A stretch of 64,000 bases of DNA from Winogradskyella psychrotolerans (GCF_018860565.1 NZ_JAHKPS010000029.1:1-64000); one strand, 5' to 3'; shown: positions 35,207-44,945, counted from the first letter of the stretch. A program made the numbers and translations. The notes: a model not told the origin generated them from the letters alone.

Positions 35207-36211
35207 ATGACAACACTCAAAGAATTAGCAGCACTTTTAAATATTTCCGTATCTACGGTTTCAAAGGCGTTAAATGATAGTCATGAAATTAGTGAAAAAA
35301 CAAGAATACGTGTTAAGGAGTTAGCGACTAAACTTAATTATAAGCCCAATAGGATAGCGCAACAACTTAAAAACAATACATCCAAGACTATAGGTGTAAT
35401 ACTTCCAACGGTTACAAATCCTTTTTTTGCTGAAGTTTTGCATGGTATTGAAATGGCAGCTACAAATAATGATTATGATATCATTGTTTGTCTTTCTAAT
35501 GAAACCTTACATAAAGAAAAACGAAGCTTAGATTTATTAGCTAATGGAAGTGTTGATGGGTTTATTATAGCTGTCGCAAGAGAGAGTCAAGTAAAGGAGC
35601 AAACAGATCATATAAAATCTGCAATAAAAAGTAAGCTTCCTGTTTTAATGTTTGATCGGGTGGTTAATAGTATTGAGTGTAATAAGGTAATTGTAGATGA
35701 TTTTCAATCGGTATATGAAGCTACTAAGCATTTAATAGTTAACGAAAAACGTAAAAACATTCTTTTGGTTAGTAATATTGAAGAACTTAGTGTTGGTCAG
35801 CTCAGAATAAGTGGGTACTCAAAAGCTTTAGAGGATTATAAGTTAACACCTAATATTTTAAAGTTAGATAACGCCGTTGATATTGAGGTTGAAAAGAAAA
35901 TATATGCATATTTAAAGGACAATACATCTATAGATGCTATTCTGTCTATAGATCATATTACTGGGATTGTAGCAATTAATATGGCTAAAAGATTGGGGAA
36001 AGAAATTCCAAAAGATTTATCTGTAGTGGGATTTGGTTATGACCACACCCAGTTATTATCAAGCCCTAAAATTTCAATTATTCATCAAAAAGCACATAAA
36101 ATTGGAGAAATGTCTACTAAGTTGTTAATAGATAGCGTTAAAGATCAAACTCTTAAAACGCAGACTATTGTTGTTCCAAGCGAACTTAAATTAAGCGAGT
36201 CTACAAAGTAA
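35207..36211 (+). CDS. LacI-family transcriptional regulator
   Basis: A 334-residue repressor-type regulator when started at ATG 35207. The helix-turn-helix and hinge occupy residues 1-60 (TTLKELAALLNISVSTVSKA, then KPNRIAQQLKNNTSKTIGV). A periplasmic-binding-protein-like effector domain follows (LPTVTNPFFAEVLHGIEMAA, DGFIIAVAR, SVVGFGYDHTQLLSSPKISI). A longer frame from TTG 35156 adds 17 hydrophobic residues that do not belong to the family. No sugar genes lie next to it, so its target is unclear; the nearby SusCD locus has its own ECF/FecR control. Confidence 0.9.
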   Translation: MTTLKELAALLNISVSTVSKALNDSHEISEKTRIRVKELATKLNYKPNRIAQQLKNNTSKTIGVILPTVTNPFFAEVLHGIEMAATNNDYDIIVCLSNETLHKEKRSLDLLANGSVDGFIIAVARESQVKEQTDHIKSAIKSKLPVLMFDRVVNSIECNKVIVDDFQSVYEATKHLIVNEKRKNILLVSNIEELSVGQLRISGYSKALEDYKLTPNILKLDNAVDIEVEKKIYAYLKDNTSIDAILSIDHITGIVAINMAKRLGKEIPKDLSVVGFGYDHTQLLSSPKISIIHQKAHKIGEMSTKLLIDSVKDQTLKTQTIVVPSELKLSESTK

Positions 36212-36234
36212 ATTTCAAAATAAGGCATAAAAAA

Positions 36235-36256
36235 AGCCTGATTTTTATCAGGCTCT
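36235..36256 (-). terminator. Intrinsic terminator after the repeat lipoprotein gene
   Basis: Stem AGCCTGAT / ATCAGGCT with a 4-base loop. On the minus strand it is followed by a T-run (complement of the A-run at 36228-36234). On the plus strand the tail CTTCTT is only partly T-rich, so it may help end the convergent lacI transcript as well. Confidence 0.8.
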
Positions 36257-36277
36257 TCTTATGGGTTTAAAAGGATA

Positions 36278-36691
36278 TTAGTTTCCTTTAACTTTATCTG
36301 CAGCTTTGTTTACAGCATCAGTACCGGTCTTTTTAGCTTTGTCAACTGCGTTTGCACCAGCTTCTTTAGCACCATCAACGGCATCTTTAGCAGCATCTTT
36401 TGCGCTATCTACTGCATTACCTGCGGCATCTGTAGCGTTGTCTACTGCATCACCTGCAGCGTCTGTAGCATCGTTCACGCCATCTTCTATAGCATCACCG
36501 GCATCTTCTAAAGCGTCACCAGCATCATCAACAGCATCTTCAATTGCGTCACCAGCATCTTCTAATGCATCTCCTGTAGCGTCAGCAGCGTTTTCTACTG
36601 CGTCTTCAGCTTTATCAGCAGTTTCTCTACAAGATGTAAATGACAATCCTAATACAGCAACAAGTGCTAAACTTAATACAACTTTTTTCAT
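36278..36691 (-). CDS. Repeat-rich lipoprotein with 11-residue Ala/Asp/Lys repeats
   Basis: A 137-residue predicted lipoprotein with a signal peptide ending LSFTSC (lipid Cys21). The rest is almost wholly repeats. In the first half GDALEDAGDAIED recurs at an 18-residue spacing (11 + 7); in the second half 11-residue units run on as TDAAGDAVDNA, TDAAGNAVDSA, KDAAKDAVDGA, KEAGANAVDKA and KKTGTDAVNKA. The chain shifts from acidic at the N-side to basic near the C-end. Such 11-mers suggest a long amphipathic or right-handed coiled helix, like LEA-type and apolipoprotein-type proteins. Function unknown; a stress or envelope-spacing role is possible. Confidence 0.8.
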   Translation of the reverse strand: MKKVVLSLALVAVLGLSFTSCRETADKAEDAVENAADATGDALEDAGDAIEDAVDDAGDALEDAGDAIEDGVNDATDAAGDAVDNATDAAGNAVDSAKDAAKDAVDGAKEAGANAVDKAKKTGTDAVNKAADKVKGN

Positions 36692-37042
36692 TTTAATAGT
36701 TTTAGTGTTAATTTATGTTAATGCACGAAAATAGCAATTTAAGCGAATTAATAATATAATTTGCCGATTTTTTCGACGCGCATCTGTGCTATATACGTTT
36801 AGATTATTGGTTTTGGACTTTTTTTAGATAAATTTTTACAAATTTGTGTGACAGAACTCTTCCGTTAGTTGATATTTTAATAATTTTTTATTTGTACTTC
36901 TTTAAAATAGAATACCTTCAATGTTTTAGAGTTTAAGTCGTCAATAGGAAATGGCAGTTATTGTAAAATCTTTGATTTATAATTGAAACTTTATAATTTT
37001 AATGAAAACACAACTTTTTAACCGAATAAAGCTTACTTAATA
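36692..37042. other. Intergenic region between divergent genes
   Basis: A 351-base AT-rich stretch between the minus-strand repeat lipoprotein and the plus-strand ECF sigma gene. It must hold both promoters. I find no exact TTG / TAnnTTTG match on either strand. A 10-base palindrome, ACAAATTTGT, lies at 36838-36847. No gene, tRNA or terminator is visible. Confidence 0.5.
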
Positions 37043-37630
37043 TTGAAATTAAATAAAGATACCGACCTTATATTGTGGGCACAGCTTAAAGATGGTGATA
37101 TTGATGCTCTAGGAGGTTTGTACGACTTGTTTATTGATGAGTTATTTAGTTATGGTGTGCAATTTTGTGCAGATAAGACTGTCGTAATGGATAGTATTCA
37201 CGATATGTTTTTAAATCTTTATAAGTACAGAAAAAATTTAGCCAATACAGATCAGGTAAAGTATTATTTATTTAGATCGTTAAAAAATCAAATTATAAGT
37301 GCTTTAAAAGGAGAGCTTTTAGATCAGGCTTTTGTGTTTAATGATGATGTGTATATCAATAAATATTCAAACTCTATTGAAGAAGAAATTATAGAAACAG
37401 AATTTAATAACGAGCAAACCTATAAATTATCTAAAGCTATAAATTCACTTAGTAAAAAACAACGTAAAGGCTTGTTTCTAAGATTTACAGAAGAACGTGA
37501 TTACGAAGAGATTGCTCAAATTATGAATGTTTCCGTTCAAACTTCACGAACCTTAGTGTATAGAGCAATTAAAACGCTAAGAAAGAATATGTTAGTTGGG
37601 GTGTTTTGTCTTCTTAAAACATTTTTTTAA
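37043..37630 (+). CDS. ECF-type RNA polymerase sigma factor (FecI-like)
   Basis: A 195-residue sigma factor. Region 2 covers about residues 20-90 (DALGGLYDLFIDELFSYG, then LFRSLKNQIISALKG), and region 4 about 125-185 (INSLSKKQRKGLFLRFTEERDYEEIAQIMNVSVQTSRTLVYRAIKTLRK). The frame starts at TTG 37043, since a stop lies just upstream and no ATG precedes region 2. It is followed by a FecR gene and a SusC gene with an STN domain, so it is the cell-surface-signalling regulator of this locus. Confidence 0.93.
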   Translation: MKLNKDTDLILWAQLKDGDIDALGGLYDLFIDELFSYGVQFCADKTVVMDSIHDMFLNLYKYRKNLANTDQVKYYLFRSLKNQIISALKGELLDQAFVFNDDVYINKYSNSIEEEIIETEFNNEQTYKLSKAINSLSKKQRKGLFLRFTEERDYEEIAQIMNVSVQTSRTLVYRAIKTLRKNMLVGVFCLLKTFF

Positions 37631-37748
37631 AATTTTTTATATTTTTTTGTCTATGGATTGTCTATTCTCTACTTATTAAGGTAAAGAAGCTCTAAATATT
37701 TATAAAATATTCAATGATAGCTTTAGCCTCAATAAGTCATACAAGAGA

Positions 37749-38807
37749 ATGAAAGATAATAAATCTAATATCAATTTTAGTCAGATTTCTAAGGAAGAGA
37801 AATCTAAGTTAAAGCACAGAATAGAACGTTCTGTGTACACATATGCTCAAAAAAGACGTATAAAAAAGTATGCCTTTCGATTTGCAGCTGCGTCAATACT
37901 ATTGCTAGTTTCTATAGGAATTTTTAATCATCAAAATCAAACGGATTCACCAATTGAAAGTTTCGTTAATTCTTCAACAAGTGATCATCAGACCAATGAA
38001 GTACAACTGATATTAAACGACAATAAAAACATTGAAATTACAGATGAAAATTTAGAAATAACCTATTCTAATAATGGTGAAAATGTAGCTATCGGAAAAT
38101 CAAAATCTGTCAATCAAAAACTTGAAGAATCAAAAGAAATGGTCTTCAATACTCTAATTGTGCCTTATGGAAAACGCTCAGAAATTGTTTTGTCTGACGG
38201 CACTAAAGTGTGGATTAACTCTGGTTCTAAATTAATATTTCCTGCAACATTTTTAAAGGGAAATAGAGAGGTATACCTTGAAGGTGAAGCAATTTTTGAT
38301 GTAACACATAATAAGCATCAACCTTTTATTGTAAAATCAAAAAATCAAGATATTGAAGTTTTAGGAACCGTTTTTAACGTGAGTAATTATGACGATGATG
38401 ATGCTGTTTTTACCATACTTAAAAGCGGAAGTATAAATCTTCATTATAAGAATACTAATTTGTTGTATTCTCAAAGTGAATTAAAAATTACACCAAATAC
38501 ACTGGCTACCTATCATAAAGAAGCAAAAACGATTCATACTGAAACAGTAGGTGTCGAAACTTATTTTTCTTGGCGAGATGGTGTTTTTATCTTTAAAAAT
38601 GATGCTTTAAAAACGATAATGAAAAAGCTGTCGCGTTATTACAATGTTGAAATTTCTATCACTGATAAAGACTTAGCGAACCAAACATTTTCGGGATATT
38701 TAGATGTGAATCAAGATTTAGAACATGTTATGCAAATCATTAAAGAAGCAGAATCTGCTCAATTCAATTATCAATTAACAACCAATAAAAAACTAATTAT
38801 TAACTAA
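37749..38807 (+). CDS. FecR-family anti-sigma factor
   Basis: A 352-residue inner-membrane protein. The cytoplasmic N-terminal part (about 1-42) can hold the sigma factor, one membrane helix spans about 43-60 (FAAASILLLVSIGIF), and the periplasmic FecR domain covers about 135-240 (IVPYGKRSEIVLSDGTKVWINSGSKL). The C-terminal domain of the DUF4974 type (KTIMKKLSRYYNVEISI, ending with LTTNKKLIIN) contacts the STN domain of the SusC partner. It lies 118 bases after the sigma gene. It should keep the sigma factor inactive until the transporter senses substrate. Confidence 0.93.
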   Translation: MKDNKSNINFSQISKEEKSKLKHRIERSVYTYAQKRRIKKYAFRFAAASILLLVSIGIFNHQNQTDSPIESFVNSSTSDHQTNEVQLILNDNKNIEITDENLEITYSNNGENVAIGKSKSVNQKLEESKEMVFNTLIVPYGKRSEIVLSDGTKVWINSGSKLIFPATFLKGNREVYLEGEAIFDVTHNKHQPFIVKSKNQDIEVLGTVFNVSNYDDDDAVFTILKSGSINLHYKNTNLLYSQSELKITPNTLATYHKEAKTIHTETVGVETYFSWRDGVFIFKNDALKTIMKKLSRYYNVEISITDKDLANQTFSGYLDVNQDLEHVMQIIKEAESAQFNYQLTTNKKLIIN

Positions 38808-38845
38808 AAACCAAACGATTTGAAGTAAAAACCGAACCAAAAAAA

Positions 38846-38871
38846 CTAGAAGATGCGCCAACATCCTCTAG
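38846..38871 (+). other. Hairpin in the fecR-susC spacer
   Basis: Stem CTAGAAGATG / CATCCTCTAG (one mismatch) with a 6-base loop, about 55 bases before the susC ATG and 38 bases after fecR. It is followed by CTAAAAAAA, not by T, so it is not an intrinsic terminator. It may be a 5' leader or mRNA-processing structure that sets different amounts of regulator and transporter mRNA. Role inferred. Confidence 0.4.
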
Positions 38872-38927
38872 CTAAAAAAATCAATACAACTGTATTAAAC
38901 AGCAATATTAACCACTAAAACAAAATT

Positions 38928-41900
38928 ATGAATAAAAACGAGAACCTTTATGCTTTGCGAAGCGTAAAATCTTTAAGATACAATTTGGTAAATATTATGA
39001 GAGTCTTTCTACTATTAATAACCATTGGTCTGAGTTCTGCTTTTGCAAATACTACAATTGCACAGACAAAAATAGATGTAAACGTAAAGAACGTAACGTT
39101 AGAGGAACTATTTAAGGATATACAGAGTAAAAGTGAATTTATATTTTTTTACAAAGACAATGTTCTAAAATATAATGTGACCTTAAATGTGAAAAATGCA
39201 TCTGTTACTACCATTTTAGATTCAGCACTTAAAGGTACCAATCTTACTTATAAAGTAAACGACAGACAAATAGTTGTTAAGGAAAATCTTAGTAGCTTAG
39301 ACCAAGGACGTCACATAAAAACAAACCAACAAGAAAAAACCATTACAGGTAAAGTTCTTGACGATACTGGTAATCCTTTAATGGGAGCTACAGTTCAAAT
39401 CAAAGGCGCAAATATTGGTGTTGCTACAGATTTTGATGGCAATTTTAGCTTAACAGTTCCAGAAAACACAACATCTATTGTGATTTCGTATTTAGGTTTT
39501 GCTACTCAAGAAATTGATATTACCGATACAACCACAGTTGAGGTAAAAATGATAGCAGATAGTGCTGCTTTAGATGAGATTGTTATTATTGGCTATGGTT
39601 CAGAACAAAAATCATTATTAAGTGATGCCGTGTCTTCTATTAAATCCAGTTCAGTTAAGGATTTACCAATTCCTTCTGTAGATGGTCTTCTTCAAGGTCA
39701 GGCAGCAGGTGTACAAGTGCAACAAAATTCAGGAACACCAGGCGGAGAAATGTCAGTAAGAATTCGTGGATTAAGTTCAATTAGTGGCTCTAATCAACCA
39801 CTTTATATTATTGATGGTATTCCTGTAACTTCAGGAGATTTTGGTCGTATTGGTTATTCTGGTCAAGGGGCAAGTGCGCTTTCAGATTTAAACCCAAGTG
39901 ATATTGAATCTATAAGTGTTTTAAAAGATGCGTCTGCAACTGCTATATACGGAGCTAGAGGGTCTAATGGTATTGTATTAATTACTACAAAACGTGGTAA
40001 GGAACAAAAATCTGTAGTTAGTGTTAATGTATATTCTGGCGTGCAACAAGCATGGAATAAATTAGATATGCTAAACGCTAGAGAATGGATGGAATACAGA
40101 AATGATTTGGCTGGAACAACTGTTTTTACTCCAGAAGATATAGCTAATAACACTATAGATACCGATTGGCAAGACGTTATTTTTAGAACAGCTTCTATTA
40201 ATAGTTATGAAGCTTCTGCAAGAGGAGGTTCCGAAAAAACACAATATTTTATTAGCGGAACATATTTAGAACAGGAAGGCATTTTAATAGGAACAGATTA
40301 TCAACGTGTTAATGCACGTGTTAATGTCGATCATCAATTGTCAGATAAAGTTAAAATAGGAACAAGTATAGGTTTAACACATGCTAAAACAAATCGCGTT
40401 GAGAGCGATCAAACCTTACATGGTCCATTACCTAACGGAATCTCTACACCTGCCATTTATTCGGTTTATAATGAAGATGGTTCTTATAACCAAAGTGGAC
40501 CTTATTCTAATGCCGTGTCAATTGCAAACGAAGCCATCAATCAAAATTTTTCATACAGAACGAACTCTAATGTGTATTTAGATTGGGATATTATTGAAGA
40601 TTTAACTTTTACCACAAAATGGGGAGTAGATTTTTTAAATTTTAGAGAACATGCTTATGAATCTACAAAAACAGTTCAAGGAGCAAAGTATAATGGCTTA
40701 GGATTTGAAACGTATTCTAATGTATCTAACATTGTATCAAATAACCTTTTAAAATATAAAAAGAAATTTAATAAGCATAAATTAGAAGCTTTGGTTGGTT
40801 ATTCATTTGAAAAATACCAATACAGATCGTCTTTTATTCGAGGTCAAGATTTTGCCGATGATAATTTAGAATATATTAGTTCGGCAGCAACAATTGTATC
40901 CGCTACAGCTAATGCGTCAGACGAAGGTATAAGATCGTATTTAGGGCGATTAAATTATAATTACGATGATAAATATATTGCTTCTATTACAGGTCGTTTT
41001 GATACTTCTACAAAATTTGGTGAGAATAACAGAACCGGATTTTTCCCAGCAGCTTCATTAGCGTGGAGAGTAATTCAAGAAGATTTTTTACAAGATCAAG
41101 ATCTTGTTTCAGATTTAAAATTAAGAGTGAGTTATGGACTTACAGGAAACGATGATATTAGTCCGTTTTTATTTTCAGAGCTATACGGAAACACCTCTTA
41201 TGACGGTCAGCCAGCAATTTACCCAAGCAATATTCCGAACCCAGATTTAAAATGGGAAAGTACAGCACAATTTAATGTTGGTATTAATGTAGGTTTGTTT
41301 GAAGATCGAATTACACTAACAGCCGATTACTACAACAAACAGACCAACGATTTATTATTAAGTAGACCTTTACCATCAAGTTCAGGGTTTTCTTCAATAA
41401 CCGAAAATGTAGGTAAAGTAGAAAATAAAGGTATTGAGTTATCTATAGCAACACAAAATTTTATTGGAGAAGATTTTACATGGAATACGCAATTCAATAT
41501 TTCAGGTAACAGAAATAAAGTGTTAGAACTTTATAACAATCAACCAATTGATGATATTGGTCGAGGTGGAAATAGAATTATGGAAGGGCAGCCTATTGGT
41601 ATTTTCTATAGTTATAAGTCTTTAGGTGTAGATCCTTCAACAGGAGATATTGTTTATGCAGATACTAATTTTGATGGTGAGATTACTTCAGATGACAGAA
41701 CCATTGTAGGTAATCCGCATCCCGATTTTATTTATGGTATAACCAATACATTCACTTATAAAGGTTTTGATGCTTCAATATTTTTACAAGGATCTTATGG
41801 AAACGATGTGTTTAATGGTTCTAGATTATTCTTAGAGTCTTTACAAGGTGGAGATAATCAAGTTGCAGATATAACAAGACGTTGGCAGCAACCAGGTGAT

Positions 41901-42227
41901 ATTACTGATATTCCTAGAGCAACAACAGACCCTATTGCATCTGCACAGAACAAACGTGTATCGTCTCGATTTATTGAAGACGGTTCTTATTTAAGAGTAA
42001 AAAACGTAACCATTGGATATACATTAGACAAAAGCATTATGGAAAAAACCATGTTTTCAAGCTTTCGAGTGTATTTAAGTGCACAAAACTTATTCACGTT
42101 TACCAATTATTCTGGCTTAGATCCAGAAGTGAATTATAGAGGTGATGATAACTCTGTTATAGGAACAGATTTCTTTACCTATCCACAAGCGCAAGTATTC
42201 ACATTAGGTGTTAATTTAAAATTTTAA
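38928..42227 (+). CDS. SusC/RagA-family TonB-dependent transporter with STN signalling domain
   Basis: A 1099-residue outer-membrane transporter. A signal peptide ends at about residue 46 (TTIAQ). Residues 48-125 are an STN domain (KIDVNVKNVTLEELFKDIQ) for signalling to FecR. Residues 140-210 are a carboxypeptidase-D regulatory-like domain (ITGKVLDDTGNPLMGATV). The plug follows with SLSDAVSSIKSSSV and the SusC signature ISVLKDASATAIYGARGSNG, and then the barrel to the C-terminal QVFTLGVNLKF. Its SusD partner starts 4 bases later. Such pairs import sugars or peptides; RagA-type members import peptides. Confidence 0.96.
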   Translation: MNKNENLYALRSVKSLRYNLVNIMRVFLLLITIGLSSAFANTTIAQTKIDVNVKNVTLEELFKDIQSKSEFIFFYKDNVLKYNVTLNVKNASVTTILDSALKGTNLTYKVNDRQIVVKENLSSLDQGRHIKTNQQEKTITGKVLDDTGNPLMGATVQIKGANIGVATDFDGNFSLTVPENTTSIVISYLGFATQEIDITDTTTVEVKMIADSAALDEIVIIGYGSEQKSLLSDAVSSIKSSSVKDLPIPSVDGLLQGQAAGVQVQQNSGTPGGEMSVRIRGLSSISGSNQPLYIIDGIPVTSGDFGRIGYSGQGASALSDLNPSDIESISVLKDASATAIYGARGSNGIVLITTKRGKEQKSVVSVNVYSGVQQAWNKLDMLNAREWMEYRNDLAGTTVFTPEDIANNTIDTDWQDVIFRTASINSYEASARGGSEKTQYFISGTYLEQEGILIGTDYQRVNARVNVDHQLSDKVKIGTSIGLTHAKTNRVESDQTLHGPLPNGISTPAIYSVYNEDGSYNQSGPYSNAVSIANEAINQNFSYRTNSNVYLDWDIIEDLTFTTKWGVDFLNFREHAYESTKTVQGAKYNGLGFETYSNVSNIVSNNLLKYKKKFNKHKLEALVGYSFEKYQYRSSFIRGQDFADDNLEYISSAATIVSATANASDEGIRSYLGRLNYNYDDKYIASITGRFDTSTKFGENNRTGFFPAASLAWRVIQEDFLQDQDLVSDLKLRVSYGLTGNDDISPFLFSELYGNTSYDGQPAIYPSNIPNPDLKWESTAQFNVGINVGLFEDRITLTADYYNKQTNDLLLSRPLPSSSGFSSITENVGKVENKGIELSIATQNFIGEDFTWNTQFNISGNRNKVLELYNNQPIDDIGRGGNRIMEGQPIGIFYSYKSLGVDPSTGDIVYADTNFDGEITSDDRTIVGNPHPDFIYGITNTFTYKGFDASIFLQGSYGNDVFNGSRLFLESLQGGDNQVADITRRWQQPGDITDIPRATTDPIASAQNKRVSSRFIEDGSYLRVKNVTIGYTLDKSIMEKTMFSSFRVYLSAQNLFTFTNYSGLDPEVNYRGDDNSVIGTDFFTYPQAQVFTLGVNLKF

Positions 42228-42230
42228 ATC

Positions 42231-43559
42231 ATGAAGAAGATCATTTATATAACCTTAATTTTAGTTACAGCTTTATCGTGTGAGGTGCTAGAGGTAAAAC
42301 CTCAAAACTCGGTACCAGCAGAAGATGCCTTTAAAACAAAAGAAGATATAGATAAAGGTATTTTAGGAGCTTATGCGTCGTTTCAAAGTCTAAGTTATTA
42401 CGGAAGAACGTTTAGTATATTTTCAGATTTAGCTTCAGATAATTTATCGCACCCAATTGATGCTACAGCAACAGAATATGCAGAAGTTGATAACAACAGC
42501 ATTTTGCCAGAAAATGGATCTGTAGATGGCATTTGGAGTATCGCTTATGATGGCATTAACGTTGCAAACAACGTGATTGATAAAGTCCCATCTATTGCAA
42601 ACATGACAGAAGAAGAAAAGAATGTCGCTTTAGCCGAATTGTATTTTATTAGAGCTCTAAATCATTTCAATTTATTAAACTATTTTGGAGGAGTTCCTAT
42701 TAAAGTCACACCAACGGTTGGTACAGGAAATTTAGATGTACCAAGAAATAGTGTAGAAGAGGTCTATAATCAAATTATAAACGATCTTATTTTTGCTTCA
42801 GATTACCTACCTCCTGCCACTAATAAAGTAAGAGCATCTAAATATGCAGCAAAAGCCTTATTGGCAAAAGTATATTTATATAAAAAAGATTATCCTCAGG
42901 CTAAATCATTAGCTTCAGAAGTTATTGCAGACGGAGGTTATACGCTTTTACCTAATTATAGCGACATTTTCGCTGATGATGAATCGGCAGAGTCTATTTT
43001 CGAAATTTCATTTTCACAGTTGGAAAGAAACCGTATTTCAGAATATAATTTTCCAACAGCGCTTAACGGAAGACGAGAAGTAGAGCCATCTCAAGATTTA
43101 TTAGATGCTTATGAAGCAAATGACGAAAGATTTGATGCCAGTTTAGCTTTTGAAGGAGATCAAGCATATGCCATAAAATACGATGATTTAAGCTTAGGAG
43201 CAGATAACTTTATTGTTTTAAGACTAGCAGATATGTATTTGGTAAGAGCAGAAGCAGAAGCCAATTTACCAAGTCCAATAGTTTCAGCAATACAATCGGA
43301 TATTAACGACATACGATTACGAGCCAATTTACAACCAACATCAGAATCTGGAGTTCCACAATTACAGCGAATCATTGAAAAAGAAAGACGTATAGAGTTT
43401 GCTTTTGAAGGGCAACGTTGGTTCGATTTGGTAAGAACAGATCGCGCCATAGCTGTTTTACCAAATGTGACTAGTACAAATCAAACACTTTTTCCAATTC
43501 CTACAGACGAAATACAAACTAATAACCATTCTGGAATGGTTCAAAATCCAGGATACTAA
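42231..43559 (+). CDS. SusD/RagB-family surface lipoprotein
   Basis: A 442-residue lipid-anchored lid protein of the SusC transporter. The lipobox is TALSC (Cys17). TPR-like helices include NNVIDKVPSIANMTEEEK, ALAELYFIRALNHFNLLNYFGGVPI (the classical SusD motif) and the C-terminal ERRIEFAFEGQRWFDLVRTD. It is shorter than many glycan-binding SusD proteins (about 500 or more residues) and closer to peptide-type RagB proteins in size. It is coupled to susC with a 3-base gap. Confidence 0.95.
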   Translation: MKKIIYITLILVTALSCEVLEVKPQNSVPAEDAFKTKEDIDKGILGAYASFQSLSYYGRTFSIFSDLASDNLSHPIDATATEYAEVDNNSILPENGSVDGIWSIAYDGINVANNVIDKVPSIANMTEEEKNVALAELYFIRALNHFNLLNYFGGVPIKVTPTVGTGNLDVPRNSVEEVYNQIINDLIFASDYLPPATNKVRASKYAAKALLAKVYLYKKDYPQAKSLASEVIADGGYTLLPNYSDIFADDESAESIFEISFSQLERNRISEYNFPTALNGRREVEPSQDLLDAYEANDERFDASLAFEGDQAYAIKYDDLSLGADNFIVLRLADMYLVRAEAEANLPSPIVSAIQSDINDIRLRANLQPTSESGVPQLQRIIEKERRIEFAFEGQRWFDLVRTDRAIAVLPNVTSTNQTLFPIPTDEIQTNNHSGMVQNPGY

Positions 43560-43571
43560 AAACTATCGATC

Positions 43572-44936
43572 ATGATTAAAATAAATTTTATGAAAACTAA
43601 TTTCTTAAGCTACATTTTTATAGCCGTTTTATCGTTTACATTTTTTACTTGTGAAGAAGATGATCCATTACCACCACAATCGCAAGCAGAGTTTACAGCT
43701 AGCGCAACCGAAGTTGCCGTTGGTGAAGAAATACAGTTTACCAACAATTCGCAAAATGCTACTGCTTATGCGTGGAGTTTTGGAGATGGTACAACGTCTA
43801 ATCAAGTTTCGCCTAGAAAATCATACGATACTAGTAATGTCTTTTTAGTAAGTTTAGTATCTACAGGAGCTGGAGGTTCTACAATTTCTAATATGGAAAT
43901 TACAGTAACACCTGCTGCATCTTTTATGGTTGAAGATGAAGAAAACCTTATAGCAACGATTCCTGTACAATTCACTAACACGTCTATTAGTGCAGATAGT
44001 TACTCTTGGTCGTTTGGTGATGCAGATAATTCAACATCTACAGAAGAAAATCCATTGTTTGCATTTCCGTCAGCTGGTACATTTACGGTAAGTTTAACAG
44101 CAAGTTCAGCGTATGGTTCGCAAACGGTGACAAAAGAAGTTGTAATTGGCGAAGCTCCAGAAAACCCAGCCGAACTATATTATATGGCAATCGGAGATGA
44201 GTATATAAGAAAACTTATTTTAGATGGTCAAGGGACGGTTGAAGATGTGTACAATGCCGTTGGAAAAGGTGGTGTTGGTATGGCTTACGATGCCGTTAAT
44301 GAAAAATTATACTTCAGTGATTTTGATACAACTCCTTTTGGAAATATATGGAGAATGAATCTTGATGGTTCTGGTATCGAAGCTATTGCATCTAATATTG
44401 ACGATCCTTACGCCATCGCATTAGATGTTGCAGGAAATAAAATTTATTGGGTAGATGATGCTGGTAATGTGTCCAAAGCAAATTTAGATGGTTCTAGTGC
44501 AGAAATTGGATTCTTCTCAATGACAGGAGTGTCTTGGAGAGCAATTTCTTTAGATGTTGAGAATAACAAAATGTACGTGTATGATGCTAACATTGAAGAA
44601 ATCTACGAAGTTAATTTAGATGGCACAGATCCAAATGTTATTATCACAGGCAATTATGGCTACGCTATTTTAGTAGACACCGTAAACGACAAGATTTATT
44701 TTGATGATCAAAATGAAGAATTATTAAAAGTAGCCAATTTAGATGGTACCAATATTCAAACAATTGATGACGGAGGTTCTAGAATCTACGGTATGCAAAT
44801 CGATCATGAAGCAGGTAAATTATATTGGTCTGGTCGTGATTCTGGGGAATTATACTCTGCTAATTTAGATGGTACAGATAAGGTCGTTTTAAGAACAGGA
44901 ATTTCAAGTCCTAGAGGAATCGCATTAATAAAATAA
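43572..44936 (+). CDS. Surface lipoprotein with two PKD domains and a YWTD beta-propeller
   Basis: A 454-residue lipoprotein; ATG 43590 (MKTNFLSY) is the likelier start. The lipobox ends FTC (Cys27 of the long form), followed by an acidic EEDD that may act as a surface-export signal. Two PKD domains (AYAWSFGDGTTSNQVSP and SYSWSFGDADNSTSTEENP) lie in residues 35-195. A six-bladed propeller with LDL-receptor class B repeats follows, each ending NLDG (YWVDDAGNVSKANLDGS, LYWSGRDSGELYSANLDGT). It is probably a substrate-binding protein of the SusCD locus. Confidence 0.85.
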   Translation: MIKINFMKTNFLSYIFIAVLSFTFFTCEEDDPLPPQSQAEFTASATEVAVGEEIQFTNNSQNATAYAWSFGDGTTSNQVSPRKSYDTSNVFLVSLVSTGAGGSTISNMEITVTPAASFMVEDEENLIATIPVQFTNTSISADSYSWSFGDADNSTSTEENPLFAFPSAGTFTVSLTASSAYGSQTVTKEVVIGEAPENPAELYYMAIGDEYIRKLILDGQGTVEDVYNAVGKGGVGMAYDAVNEKLYFSDFDTTPFGNIWRMNLDGSGIEAIASNIDDPYAIALDVAGNKIYWVDDAGNVSKANLDGSSAEIGFFSMTGVSWRAISLDVENNKMYVYDANIEEIYEVNLDGTDPNVIITGNYGYAILVDTVNDKIYFDDQNEELLKVANLDGTNIQTIDDGGSRIYGMQIDHEAGKLYWSGRDSGELYSANLDGTDKVVLRTGISSPRGIALIK

Positions 44937-44945
44937 AACTTTAAA

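Noticed and set aside
35207..36211. LacI regulator as controller of the SusCD/S51 locus
   Set aside because: It is separated by a convergent lipoprotein gene and a divergent spacer, and the locus has its own ECF/FecR pair. No operator pair is visible before susC.
36306..36734. 142-residue open frame opposite the repeat lipoprotein
   Set aside because: It is Ala/Ser-rich only because it mirrors the Ala/Asp repeats on the other strand. The minus-strand frame has a signal peptide, lipobox and terminator, so the plus-strand frame is a shadow.
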